NCBI GenBank assembly: GCA_030512335.1
Contig: JAULSU010000006.1
Location: 3,224,001 to 3,288,000, forward strand
Length of the DNA stretch: 64,000 bases
Direction: 5' to 3'
Origin: Immersiella caudata
Lineage: Eukaryota > Ascomycota > Sordariomycetes > Sordariales > Lasiosphaeriaceae
Under the pieces are notes generated by a model that ran no database searches, was not told the DNA's origin, and saw only the letters and a program-made list of their open reading frames with translations. The position numbers and the translations under genes are program-made. Each line of letters opens with the position of its first letter. The first letter of the stretch is position 1. Shown here piece by piece: positions 36,939-47,140 of the stretch.

Positions 36939-37998
36939 GCAGTCCAGAAATTCAGAACGCCAAGTTGGCTGGAGGGCTGAGGCGACTCCTGTTTTCCGGA
37001 GGACCAACGGTTGAGCACAGTATGGGCAAGTGCAAAAATTCCACTGACCGTTGGTCAGCAGGATTCTTCTGGTCGAGACCTCCTATCAGTGAGGAAGGAG
37101 CATTTCACCCGTAGCCTCATTTTCTTCTGCCCACGGATTTTGCATTCCGGAAACATCATCAAACCTCAGACTTGCAGCAATCATCTGCGCTCTTCTTTCC
37201 CTTCTTCACTTGCAGATTCTCAGCACAGGTTATACCTACCGCTTCCAACTTTCGAAATTCTCGACTCGCCGCAGATCCTCAGCTCATGGTTCAAGGTGGC
37301 ACGTCAAGGATCCCCCTCTACGCCGAAGCATTTACTGACTACCTTATTTGTAGAAGACCCCCGCTAGGGTTTTGAGCTCGTGATATCAGCAAATAACGAA
37401 CTTCCGAAGGGTCCCAAGAGCAACAAAGTCCCAGCGGACGGTGCCAGGATCTTCCACCTCCTCGGAATTTGGCTTGACGCCACTGATTGGCAAGGCGCCC
37501 AGGAAGCAGCAGATGAAATTGGTGTCCGAAAAACAACCAGTAATACAACAAGGCGTCGGCAGAGCGGTTGGAAAGATTCTCACGCTCGGCGAAGCAACCG
37601 GAAAATTCACGAAGGCCAGCAACACAACAGGCGACACAGCTGAACGTCGGAAACGCAGCAAGCGATGCAGCAAGCGATGCAGCAAGCCATCGCCAGCGCG
37701 GCTGGCAAGCGTACCCACGGCCGGCATTGCGGTAGGGAAGACAGCCAGAGGCCGGCATAGTATTTATAGGCGGGAGTTTCCTCCGGCGGCTCGTCTTAGC
37801 TCTGGAACATACAGGCATGTCTCGTCCTTCCCCGTTTTTCTATGAGGCTCGTCGAGTGCATCGATCAGCCTTGGAGAGACTACGGGGTTGAGATCGAGAA
37901 GTACAACGGGCAGGTCCGGCTAGAAGAATGGGGACCACCCACCACGTACAAAAATGCGGTGTCCAGATCTATACAGACAGGTCTTCGCAGAATGCAGA

Positions 37999-38230
37999 AA
38001 CGCATTAAATGCATCCTATAAAACCTCAAGTGCATACAAAAAGGCATGTTATACATTCCAAGGGTCGTATGGCGTGCAGTAACAGGCCTCTGAAGAACTC
38101 TGGACCGCGTGAACTGCATTGTCTAAAGCCTCAGTGGTGTTTCACAACACCCACTACACATCTCAAGGGGCATTATTTATATCGTAGCAGGTATTGAAAA
38201 TATCTCTAGAGGCCTTCAATCATGTACTCG
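37999..38230 (+). repeat. Degenerate ~20-22-bp tandem repeat array B
   Basis: About eleven consecutive units of 19-23 bp. Examples are AACGCATTAAATGCATCCT, AAAAGGCATGTTATACATTC, AGGGGCATTATTTATATCG and GAGGCCTTCAATCATGTAC. The pairwise identity is low but the period and the AAGGC...AT pattern persist. Confidence 0.5.
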
Positions 38231-39652
38231 GGCCGTCGATTAATGGTTCAAAGCCTCCGGCCAGGAGCAATGAGCTGTCTCGTCTGGGCAAAAGCACCTC
38301 GATTAGAGGTACACAGGCCTTTGAGAAAACGCGGATGGCTCCAGCTAAACCACAGTTAGCCTTGCTTACGCTTAATAATGCCTAGCATACACTCTGATAT
38401 GCATTGTTGGGCCTGTAAAAGCCATTGCCAACATTCTTGCGATAGCTAGTATGAAGTCTGAGACGCCTTTCCGCCATCGTCTAAACCCCCTTTTCAGTCC
38501 ATGTCCGGGTCTTTTCCGTTCGCGTTCAGGCCCTTCCTATCTCGTCCTCGCGTCTTGTTGACGCCTACGAAAGTTTCATTTAGCAAGGACCCAATGCTTG
38601 CACAAGCTCTCGTAGGTGACGTCGGTCGTAGCTGAGCATATGCAATCGGTAGAACAAGCGCCCTCGACGCCTTTGCCCTTGTTGTGATAGGCCTTTATAT
38701 GACGAATGTTTGAGCTCTATCATGATGCGTTGGACGCAAGCTCCCAGTAACTTTGCAGTGCGTCACTGGAAACATCTATGGAAAAAGTTGCATTCCCGAT
38801 TCTCTATTACGCGCCTGAACAGCCACCAACCACTCGACTTTTGTCGTACGGGGTCTGACGAGGAAGTCGGGACCGTCGGTCTCCGGTTAGGCCTGGTGTA
38901 GCGTGTCAAGATGCCCCATGTGGCTACGGGGAGGCCGGAGGCCAGAGGGGGCTGCCGTGTTGATAAAGTTGATCCGCCGGAATAATCAGCCGCCAGCTTG
39001 CGTGAGAGGGCCTCAGAGAAGGGCTGCGTGAACTGTTTGAAGGGCTGTAAATACCCTGGTTTTCGCATATAAACGCACGGAAAATAGCCCAGTGTTCAGG
39101 TCGGAATGTTGGCCAGCTCCCAGGTCAAGAGCGGATCATGTTTTGCAAGATAGCGTGGAAGGAATCCGAGAAAAATGACAAGAATAAGGCAAGAATGCTA
39201 AGTCTGATTCTTCACAGCGATCTGAACTCCACACCGCAAACCAGAAGTCCGGGACTTATCGCCATGGCAATAGCGGGGCTAGTCCCGTAATGCCGATTAG
39301 ATCGCGGCTGGGGATGGTTGATACTGAAGGCGGGCGGAGAATGCCATCACCATGGCGAAAGAGGTGGGAGACCCCCACTGCCAAGAAAAGGGGCTTCGGG
39401 CTGGGGTCTGGGACGCTTGTGTCGAAGTGCGAAGGAAGACGGCGTACAAAACGGCGCGGGTTAGGAGATGAGTGTGACGACTGTTCAATTTGATACTGGC
39501 TGAGAATGTGAGTTTTGCGTTTCCAATAACCCCCTTGAGCCATTCTGCTTCTGGTTATCCAAACCGCAGACCAGACCTGCCTGCTCGCGAAGAAATGGAC
39601 GCCCCTAACAACGCAACGAAACCAATCTTTTTGTCCAACCTCAACCGCCCCC

Positions 39653-41006
39653 TTAAACGACCACCTGCTGCCCGGTCATATATCCGCTGAACGCTTTCTG
39701 CAGCAACTGTCAGTCCCATCCCCAACCACGCCATCAAAGGGGTACAACTTACCGCGTTCCTCGTCTGGATAAACACCGTCCCCGGCCCCGTAAACTTACA
39801 AACCAACCCCTCGCCCGACGCAAATCCGGAAATGAAGCCCCCAGACGCAACCCGCTCGAGGATATACTTCGTATTCCACGCCACCAAGTGCCCATTGTCC
39901 ACAATATACTTCTCCCCATCCGCCAAGTCCTTCCTGATGATTGCCCCAAAGCTCGTCAACCACAGCAGTCCCGTCCCGCTAATCTTGTACACCCACAGGC
40001 CCTCACCGCTGAACATGGCCTTGCCGATGCCCTGCCGCTTATAATCCTTGATGACATTCTGCGTGCTGGCGAGGTACCCGTCATGGCTAACGCTCCAGCT
40101 CTCCTTCCCGCTCAGGCGCAACGACGTGATATCGCCCAGCATCGGTGGCGCCAAAAGCAGCTCGCCGGGTCCTGTAAATGTGGATTGGGACATCTCGCCG
40201 CCAGCGACGAGCTTCTTCATGGAGAACTTGTAGCTGCCTTTGAGCTGGATGGACGGCGACATGGCAATCATGGCGCCGGGACGGGCGTCGAGCGGGCAGC
40301 CGATGGCGAGCTGAATGGTCAAGATGGTGTTGCAATCGCGGTGCGAGATGCGGTAGGAGCCGCCGTTGAAGGTGCCGACGTCGTCATTGACGATAGCGGC
40401 CGCGCCGGAGAATTGGCCGGCTGGAGGGGCTCCGGAGATGAGGGAGGCGGCGATTTCGGGTTGCTTTTCCTCCGGGTAGTCGGACGAATCTTCCTCGGGG
40501 GGATAGGTGGGCGGGGCGGAGAATTGCTGCTGCTGTTGTAGCTGTTGCTGGTGCTGCTGGTAGGAGGATTGGGAGGCTTGAGATTGGGTACGGATGTGCG
40601 AGGGGAGGGATTGCTGCTGGGGAGGAGACGGGTAGGCTTGCTGTGGTTGTTGCTGTTGCGGGGGAGGCGAGTATTGTTGCTGAGGAGGAAGGGGGTAGGA
40701 CGGGGTGGAGGTCTTCGGCGGAGGGCTAGCCGAGATGCCTTGCGGAGGGGGAGGATAGTTGCGCTGCTGGCTGTTATTGTTGGAGGGTGGCGCCGGGTAC
40801 GAGAACTTGGTCTGCGTCGGGGGTGCCGACATGGGCGGCGGAGGGTAGTTTTTGGGCGCTGGTAAGGTCAGTAGGAGACTCTGTCTTTGTTTGTCTGTTG
40901 ACATACCAGCGGCACCGGCGGCGCCGGGAGGGGCTGCGAGGTGTTAGGCACGGATCCTGTTGTCGCATGGGACGTCGAGGCACTCACGGGGATAGTATCC
41001 AGACAT
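39653..41006 (-). CDS. AIM24-family (DUF124, TRAP-like) protein
   Basis: Four exons on the minus strand: 41006-40988 (19 nt), 40933-40907 (27 nt), 40858-39753, 39697-39653 (45 nt). They give 398 residues. The junctions join in frame: MSGYYP...PPPGAAGAA...APKNYPPPP, and ...FIQTRNA then KAFSGYMTGQQVVV. Residues 1 to about 130 are Pro/Gln-rich low complexity with poly-Q. The AIM24 domain follows: DVGTFNGGSYRISHRD, AMIAMSPSIQLKGSY, GEGLWVYKISGTGLLWLTSFGAI, WNTKYILERVASGGFISGF, GEGLVCKFTGPGTVFIQTRN. Yeast Aim24 supports the mitochondrial inner-membrane MICOS complex. This copy lacks an obvious Arg-rich presequence, so it may be a cytosolic paralog. Open reading beyond exon 3 is intronic. Confidence 0.87.
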
Positions 41007-42243
41007 AATTACGTCTCTTTACTCAGGATAGCTTCACACAGCTCCAGACAGCTTTGCGCCCAAAAGCTGTTGCGATCAGCAGCTGTCGGCTGAGTTGGGG
41101 AAGTCGCAACGGAATGTGCACCCCGCACTTACACAGCTTGGCGATGCTGTTGGGAGTCGGGAGACTTGCGACGCTCCGGCTTGACTCTGCGATTCGGATT
41201 TCCTGGTGAAAACGGCACTTAAACGAGCAGAAAAAGAAGCCCCTTAGAACTTCGAGGTTCGGAGTCTGTTTAAAGAGAAAAGCTACGGAATTTGGGCGGG
41301 CAGGAGGCTGCTTTTGAGGCCGCGCAATATGCGGCCTGCGCCAAAGGATGGCCTGCCGTGTACCGCGCCGGGACAAGGAGCGGGGGGTCTAAAACGAGAG
41401 CCCATTGAGGAACCAGCCAATCACCGACGGCCCGCGTCGCAAACCGCTTCCTCGACCCTCGAAGCCATCCCGGCGAAAGCTCTAGGCGCGGGAAGGCGTT
41501 TGACGAGGGCGCTTAACAGCCAAGATTGGGGTCCGCATGTCGCCCCCATTGGCCAGCCAAGGCTCCCCGAGTCCATGAGGTCGCCTTTGGCAAAGCGTCC
41601 AAGCTTGCCGGCCTAGAGACCACATCTCGGCATCGGCACTCTGTCTGATCTTGTCTTTGACGCTGCGATTGTTGAATATCGGCTGTGGCTTGCTGCCTGC
41701 GCTAGGTCTCCTGCGTGACACTTGGCCTCCGACTGCACGTGACACCATCGGCATTGCTGACCTAATCTTCAAAGCCCAACGGCTACCCCACAGAATTGAC
41801 CAATCAGCACTCGCCCATCATCACCCTGTGCCTGCCGGGCACGGATCGGGTTGCATCACCACGCATCGATGGGGCCACCCGGAGCTCGGTGCGCTTCAAC
41901 CGCCAAAAAAATTCCGGTCAGTCCAAACCTGACATCAACAACAACCACACCCGCGCCAACGTCGACGTCTCCAACACCCAACCGCATTTTCTTTCGCTGA
42001 GCGGGGTCCCGGATAGGACCAAACGCCGTTGCTTGCTTGCGCAACGCACCGCCAAACGAACGGCCGCGCCTCGAGTGGCAAACCTCTGGCGGCCTCGAAG
42101 CTCGGTCCCCATACTCGGATCATCCGGACGTCAACCGGAGTTATCACTGGCACCGGGTGCCTTGCCTTCGCTTCAACCTCACCACTCTCTCACCCTCCCT
42201 CCAGCCACCACCTCTCCCGAATAACCTCTCGTCAACCGTCACC
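41007..42243. other. Bidirectional promoter region
   Basis: It separates the divergent AIM24-family (-) and FAM210-type (+) genes. The last ~300 bp before 42244 is rich in CACC and TCTC and looks like a leader. No gene is supported. Confidence 0.5.
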
Positions 42244-43125
42244 ATGCCGCTCCGCGCTCCAACAACCCTCTCCCCCCTCCGCAAATCCCTCCTCCCCACC
42301 GCTAAACCGACAACCCCTCTCAACCTCCTCACCAAACCCAAACCCCGCCGCATCACCACCAAAGCGCCCACTCCCTCCCGTCTCACCTCCCTCCTCTGGT
42401 CCCAGCGCTACACCACCATAAAGGAGCTCTCCACGAAACGCATCGGCCCGTTCCGCGCCTCTCTCTTCCCCGTCAAGAGGCCATTCCACACCACCCGGGC
42501 ACGGCGCGCCGCAGCGGAACCGACGACCTTGGGGGCGCGATTGAAGAAGCTGAGTAGGGAATATGGGTGGGCGGCGGTGGGAATTTACATGACGTTGTCT
42601 GTGTTGGATTTTCCGTTTTGCTTCTTGTTGGTTAGGAGTGTGGGGACGGAGAGGATTGGTGAGTTTTTCTTTCTCTCTGAGGAATGGTGATAGTTGGAGG
42701 AAGAAGAGTTCAGAATGGGGGCTAACGTTTGGCAGCTGAGATTGAGCACATTGTTGTGTCCAACGTCAAGAAGGTAATACCACAGAGCGTCCAGGACAAG
42801 TGGCATGAGTTCCGGCAGGGCAGGAAGGAGGCCTCCGATGGAGATTCAGCGGCGCCGGAGGGCAAGGAGGTTGTTGGATGGGGCGTCAAGGAGGCGGACG
42901 CGAGGACCGCCCAGGAGGGAGCCAGTGAGTTTTGTTTCTGCTCCGATGGGGAGACCGATACTAACGTGAAACTTAGGCTTGGCAACACAGCTGGCGCTGG
43001 CGTACGCCATTCACAAGAGCTTCATATTTGTGAGGGTGCCTCTGACGGCAGCCATCCTGCCCAAGGTGGTCAAGGTGCTCAGAGGTTGGGGCTGGGAGAT
43101 TGGCAAGAGGAGAACAAGACTCTGA
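42244..43125 (+). CDS. Mitochondrial DUF1279/FAM210-type membrane protein
   Basis: Three exons: 42244-42658, 42736-42924 and 42977-43125, giving 250 residues. Introns are 42659-42735 and 42925-42976 (both GTGAGT...AG). The N-terminus (about 90 residues, Lys/Arg/Ser/Thr/Pro-rich, almost no Asp or Glu) is a mitochondrial targeting sequence that ends near RPFHTTRARRAAAE. The DUF1279 domain starts GARLKKLSREYGWAAVGIYMTLSVLDFPFCFLLV, with a transmembrane helix, and ends LATQLALAYAIHKSFIFVRVPLTAAILPKVVKVLRGWGWEIGKRRTRL. Yeast Nat2 and animal FAM210A/B share the domain; molecular function is unsettled. The linker with DGDSAAPEGKEV is variable. It is divergent from the AIM24-family gene. Confidence 0.87.
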
Positions 43126-45430
43126 GCGGTTAGCACATGCATTCGGCATCTTGCGCCTGGCAGTCAATAATCTCGGCATTCCGTCAGCGGCGGTTGCGTT
43201 GAGACCTGTGTATGTATAAGTGGGTGTATTTGTGTGTATAGACGGAACTCCTCATAGAATGTACCATCATCCTGTACCAACATCATGTTTCCCTTGTTCC
43301 ATTTTTCGGGGGCTTAGCATCACATGTGCGATTGTGGCGGGGGCTCAGGGTCGGGACGCGTACGGCGAGGCGAGCAAGCCTACTCAGGATTGCGACTCAG
43401 TGGAATTGTCGAGCCTGAGAGCTTCAACGGGCTTTGGGTGGCTGCCAACACGGTCTCGTGCCCCTGGCCTCCACCTACGTTCTTTGGGATCACGAATTGG
43501 GTTATCCCGCGGCATAGTCTGGAGGTGGAGCTTATTTTCGGTACGTGTTCGGTTTCTCAACGTCTTTATCCCCGTCATCCTGCCAAGTTTGACACTAAGA
43601 CTGATCTATTAGTGGACAGGTCGTAGCGTCGTGCAATTAGAGTTCACGCTAGGGGGAGGACTTTGCAAATGGGCGAATGAGAGGTGAGAATAAGCGAAGG
43701 GGTTTTGGTTTTTGCCGGGTTGGAAGGGGCAAGCAGGTTCCTTGCGCCTTGGCTGGGATGGATGGACGCGAAGTGGAAGTGACGGTGTGGGCTCGGGCCG
43801 GCAGGGGTACACGTAAGTGGCAGAGGATGGCTTTGACGGCCAGCTGTGGTGTTGATCGCGGGTATGTATCTGTTCTTCAAACTTCGACGTTGAAAGTTAG
43901 GGGGAGATCTCCTAATTTTTTCTGCCACGGTTACTTGCTGATTGTGAAATGGGTTGGGTGCCCTGTTCAGGGCTCGAGAAGTGAGTTCGGTTAGGTGAGA
44001 CGAAGGTCAAGGTCAGGCGAGCGCTGGAGAGTCTGTCATGGACAGGCAGGATTTGGAGGCACCCCCTCCCCTCCAACAACGAACATCCTGTGCTAAGTTC
44101 CTTGCACCGAACCATTAGAAGCATGCCAGGCAGCTGCCAAGGAAGCCGCTGCTGCAAAGGTCTTCAGCCATCGGTCGAGGGGAGACGATTTAGAGTTTGG
44201 CTATTTCCTTGGCGTGGAGCACCCTGACCACGACGGTGAACTTGGCACGAGCAACTGGCTGGCCCCCAAGGTCCCCGGCATTGATTGCCAATTCGCCGCG
44301 AAGATGCAACGGTCCTCAGTTGCTTCAAGTCGTGGTTTGCTCTCGTGTCATGAGTCGCCACGGGGGACAAGGGGGCCTCGTCAGCATCCATCATCCGTTC
44401 CAGCCTCGGCTTGGATTGCAAACTCGCAAAGCTGATCATAGGTTGTCAGCGGTACTCTTTCCCCGCGCTCCAATGCTTCCCTGGGGGCCCTCACCTCCGG
44501 AGATGCGCCTTAGACAGCAGCCTGTCGGCGTCAACGGCGTCCAGGTTCTGTACTGGACAGTTGCTTGGTCAGACTCACCTGGCTCCCGTCGCGCTGCCGT
44601 CTCGATTGTGTAGCTGCATGGTGATGGCAGGTAGTTTGCGAAAGCGTTGCGGGAGCTAGCCGGTACTTACTGAAACAAAAGCAGACCATTGCGAGCCGGT
44701 CGTCTCAAGTGAAGACCGGAGGAGGCGAGCCGTGACCGGGGAAGGTACGTCCTGAAAGCACGAGCGCTATTGTAATAGTGCTTCCGAAAATGCTTCCATC
44801 TTGCACCACCCCAGCCTCTTCCCCGTCTACCTAGTGTGGCGAGGACCGTTTCCTAACGCCGTTCCTCGCTCTAGCCCCGTGTCATCCGCCGCGCTTGCCG
44901 TCTCGCGTCTCAGGCACGAACGGCTTGTCACTGCTAGGATGGAGGGAGTCTTTGGCTTCCGACTCTTGCGCGCGATGCTTTCGCTCAAGGTTAATGCCGA
45001 ATCGGTAAGGATCGAGCGCAGGGTTCAAGCGCAAAACGTTGAGGGTTCACCTGGACACATTCAGTTTCTGGCGAGTACTTATGCTCGCAGCCTACGGCTC
45101 TTGAGGTTCTCGTTTTTCTCCTCTTCTGTATCAATCTCTTTCAGGCTTCTCCTCTACCTCGATCACCGCTCCATTCTTGCCAAACTTGCCCCAGTCCCGT
45201 TTTGTGAGCCATCCCTGTTCTCCCATCTGCCGAGGACAAACGCCTCCTCGCCTTGATCCCTCGTGAAGCCCTATCTACGAGCTATTACGTCTCCCCACCC
45301 AAGACGAACCGATTGGTACCTACCACACCGCATACGCCGCTGCTGGACCTGATATACGGCGCCCTTGACGGCTGCAAGTTGATCTTATCCCTGCTCTTCA
45401 CCCATATCGACCGAGCTAGCCATCTATATA
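43126..45430. other. Intergenic region
   Basis: 2.3 kb with no supportable gene. The ORFs at 43220-43626, 44197-44613 and 44801-45256 show no family pattern. The part from 44.8 kb onward is C/T-rich and may be leader of the gene at 45431. Confidence 0.5.
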
Positions 45431-46147
45431 ATGTTCTCTCCGGCCCCGACCCCCGCCCCGCAGTTCCGGCTCGCCATGCGGCCCTCCCTGGATACCCTGC
45501 CACCCAATCCCTATTACCCTTTGACGAACGAGCTTGATGTCATCGACGAAGTTGCCCTGTACCACGGTATCAACAGTCTCTCTCTACTGCCAATAACGAG
45601 TCTCCCTCTCTCAACACCACGCACAATGGCGCTCCAACGGCAACATGCACCAGCGCAAAGCGCTTCGGGGCACCAATCGATACCCTCACAACCACCAGCG
45701 CAATCCCAGTTGTGGGGGCAGATGCAACAAAATACAATGCAGCAGAGCCCCATGCAACAACAGCACCCCATGCAACAACAGCACCCCATGAAACAGCACC
45801 CCATGCAGCAAAAGCACCACCTCCACGGTGACGGGTTCTCACATCGACCTGTCACCCCCCAAGAGATCTACCAGTACATGCGCATAAAAGAAAGGCCTGG
45901 CGTCATGGAGGCCCTCGACATTGCTCGGGAGAGCGAAGAGGGCGCAGCAAACGCGCAGGTCCGGCAGATTTTGGACGACGCCTTTACCAGGATATGGCGC
46001 AAGATGATGAATGATCCAGATGGTTGTCTATTGACAAGGGATGAGTTCTCGGTGTTCAATTACTATCAAGGCACGTACGGGAGTAGCGAGGTTGCGAGGG
46101 CGGCAAGGAAGAGGTTTTGGGATAACTATCGCGGAGATCAGAGTTAG
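45431..46147 (+). CDS. Unrecognised Gln/Pro/Met-rich protein with conserved C-terminus
   Basis: Single exon, 238 residues from 45431. An alternative start at 45626 has a better context (ACACAATGGC) and would give 173 residues. Residues 66-135 are Gln-rich with near-repeats of MQQQHP (about five, encoded at about 45735-45815). The C-terminal ~100 residues look like an ordered helical domain: VTPQEIYQYMRIKERPGVME, ILDDAFTRIWRKMMNDPDGCLL, then DEFSVFNYYQGTYGSSEVARAARKRFWDNYRG. I do not recognise the family. No signal peptide or transmembrane helix is visible, so it is probably cytosolic or nuclear. Confidence 0.6.
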   Translation: MFSPAPTPAPQFRLAMRPSLDTLPPNPYYPLTNELDVIDEVALYHGINSLSLLPITSLPLSTPRTMALQRQHAPAQSASGHQSIPSQPPAQSQLWGQMQQNTMQQSPMQQQHPMQQQHPMKQHPMQQKHHLHGDGFSHRPVTPQEIYQYMRIKERPGVMEALDIARESEEGAANAQVRQILDDAFTRIWRKMMNDPDGCLLTRDEFSVFNYYQGTYGSSEVARAARKRFWDNYRGDQS

Positions 46148-46380
46148 TCTGGCAAGTCGGGAGGGGAATGGGTTTGAGCATCGCGAGAAGAGCGATGCAG
46201 CGAATGAACAAGCGGGCTTTTGCATTGCGAAGAGGCCTCAGTGGAATATGTTTATGCCCTTTATCTTGTAAGAGGAGCGCCGATCTAGGGACGTGAGGAG
46301 ACATGGGTTAAGGTACGAAGGCGCCGGCCACAAGAAAGGGTCCGTTTGGCCAGCGCTGCCGAGCGGTATTGACACTGCCA

Positions 46381-46490
46381 AAAGGCCTCCTTCAATGTTA
46401 ACAATGCCCATTTTAAATGCAAATAACGCCTCTTACAATGGTTGGAAGGCATTTTAAGATGTAGTAAAGGTCACTTATAATGCAGCTGAT
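46381..46490 (+). repeat. Degenerate ~22-bp tandem repeat array C
   Basis: Five units in a row: AAAGGCCTCCTTCAATGTTA, ACAATGCCCATTTTAAATGC, ATAACGCCTCTTACAATGGT, GGAAGGCATTTTAAGATGTA, AAAGGTCACTTATAATGCAG. The consensus is roughly AAGGC-Y-TTT-AATG with a period near 22. Same family as the other arrays. Confidence 0.6.
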
Positions 46491-46530
46491 GTCGGCCCGT
46501 GTTAGTTGAACGTCTTTTATCGTTCTGGGC

Positions 46531-46549
46531 AACGTGTTTTCGCACGGAG
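46531..46549 (+). repeat. Dispersed repeat motif, left copy (19 bp identical at 57247)
   Basis: AACGTGTTTTCGCACGGAG here is identical to 57247-57265. The following ~25 bp (CCCCTCTCTTTTGGCCGGAG at 46558 on) remain similar to 57272-57292. It lies 41 bp after the 22-bp array. Confidence 0.7.
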
Positions 46550-47140
46550 GGGATGGGCCCCTCTCTTTTGGCCGGAGCCCTTCTTACTTGCGGCCGAGGG
46601 GGCAGGAAAGACTGTCAAACTCGTTTCTCCCATCGCGTTGAAAATTCTTTTTAAATTAATGCTCACAGGGTTTGAAGAGATGCCATCAAGGTTGTGAGAT
46701 GCTCGGTGAGGATGAACATAGGTTCAACACATGGCTTGGCATTTCCCAGCAGCGGGAAACTCCCGCGCCAACAAGGGGGCTTCCCCTCAGGTCGTCCTTG
46801 CCTCCCTTATCGCGCCGGATAATCACCCGACGGCAATGGGCGGGAGCAATCGCAATTCATGATCGAAGTGATCGCTTTTGGTCAATTTCGAGGGAGCGGT
46901 AAAGGCTGAATGCGAACCCTTGGCGATTCGGAGTGCATCAAACGCGCTCCGGTGGGGGGTTCAGGTTTGGCTGAGGGAGGGGCATGTTCGTGTTACTGGC
47001 TTCATTTCGACGGAGTCTCACTTGACTTGCTTTCTCCCAGCTGTAGAAAGGCATCGGTAATAGCGTTAGGGACGACCAATTGACCGCGCGCGACTCGGTC
47101 ATCTCACTCGCTCGCTCATACACTCGCTTATCGCGACGCG

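Larger units (their letters stand above)
36588..39652. other. Repeat-bearing intergenic region
   Basis: 3 kb without a gene I can support. It holds two arrays of ~22-bp degenerate repeats (36850-36938 and 37999-38230) plus scattered similar units near 38430, 38560 and 38690. ORFs at 37339-37845 overlap on both strands. Confidence 0.55.
46148..47140. other. Repeat-bearing intergenic region
   Basis: It contains a five-unit array of ~22-bp repeats (46381-46490) and a motif shared exactly with 57.2 kb (46531-46549). No gene is supported. Confidence 0.6.

Noticed and set aside
39888..40865. + strand ORFs of 217 and 106 codons
   Set aside because: Antisense to the AIM24-family exon 3; Gly/Leu/Arg runs mirror the Pro/Gln repeats.
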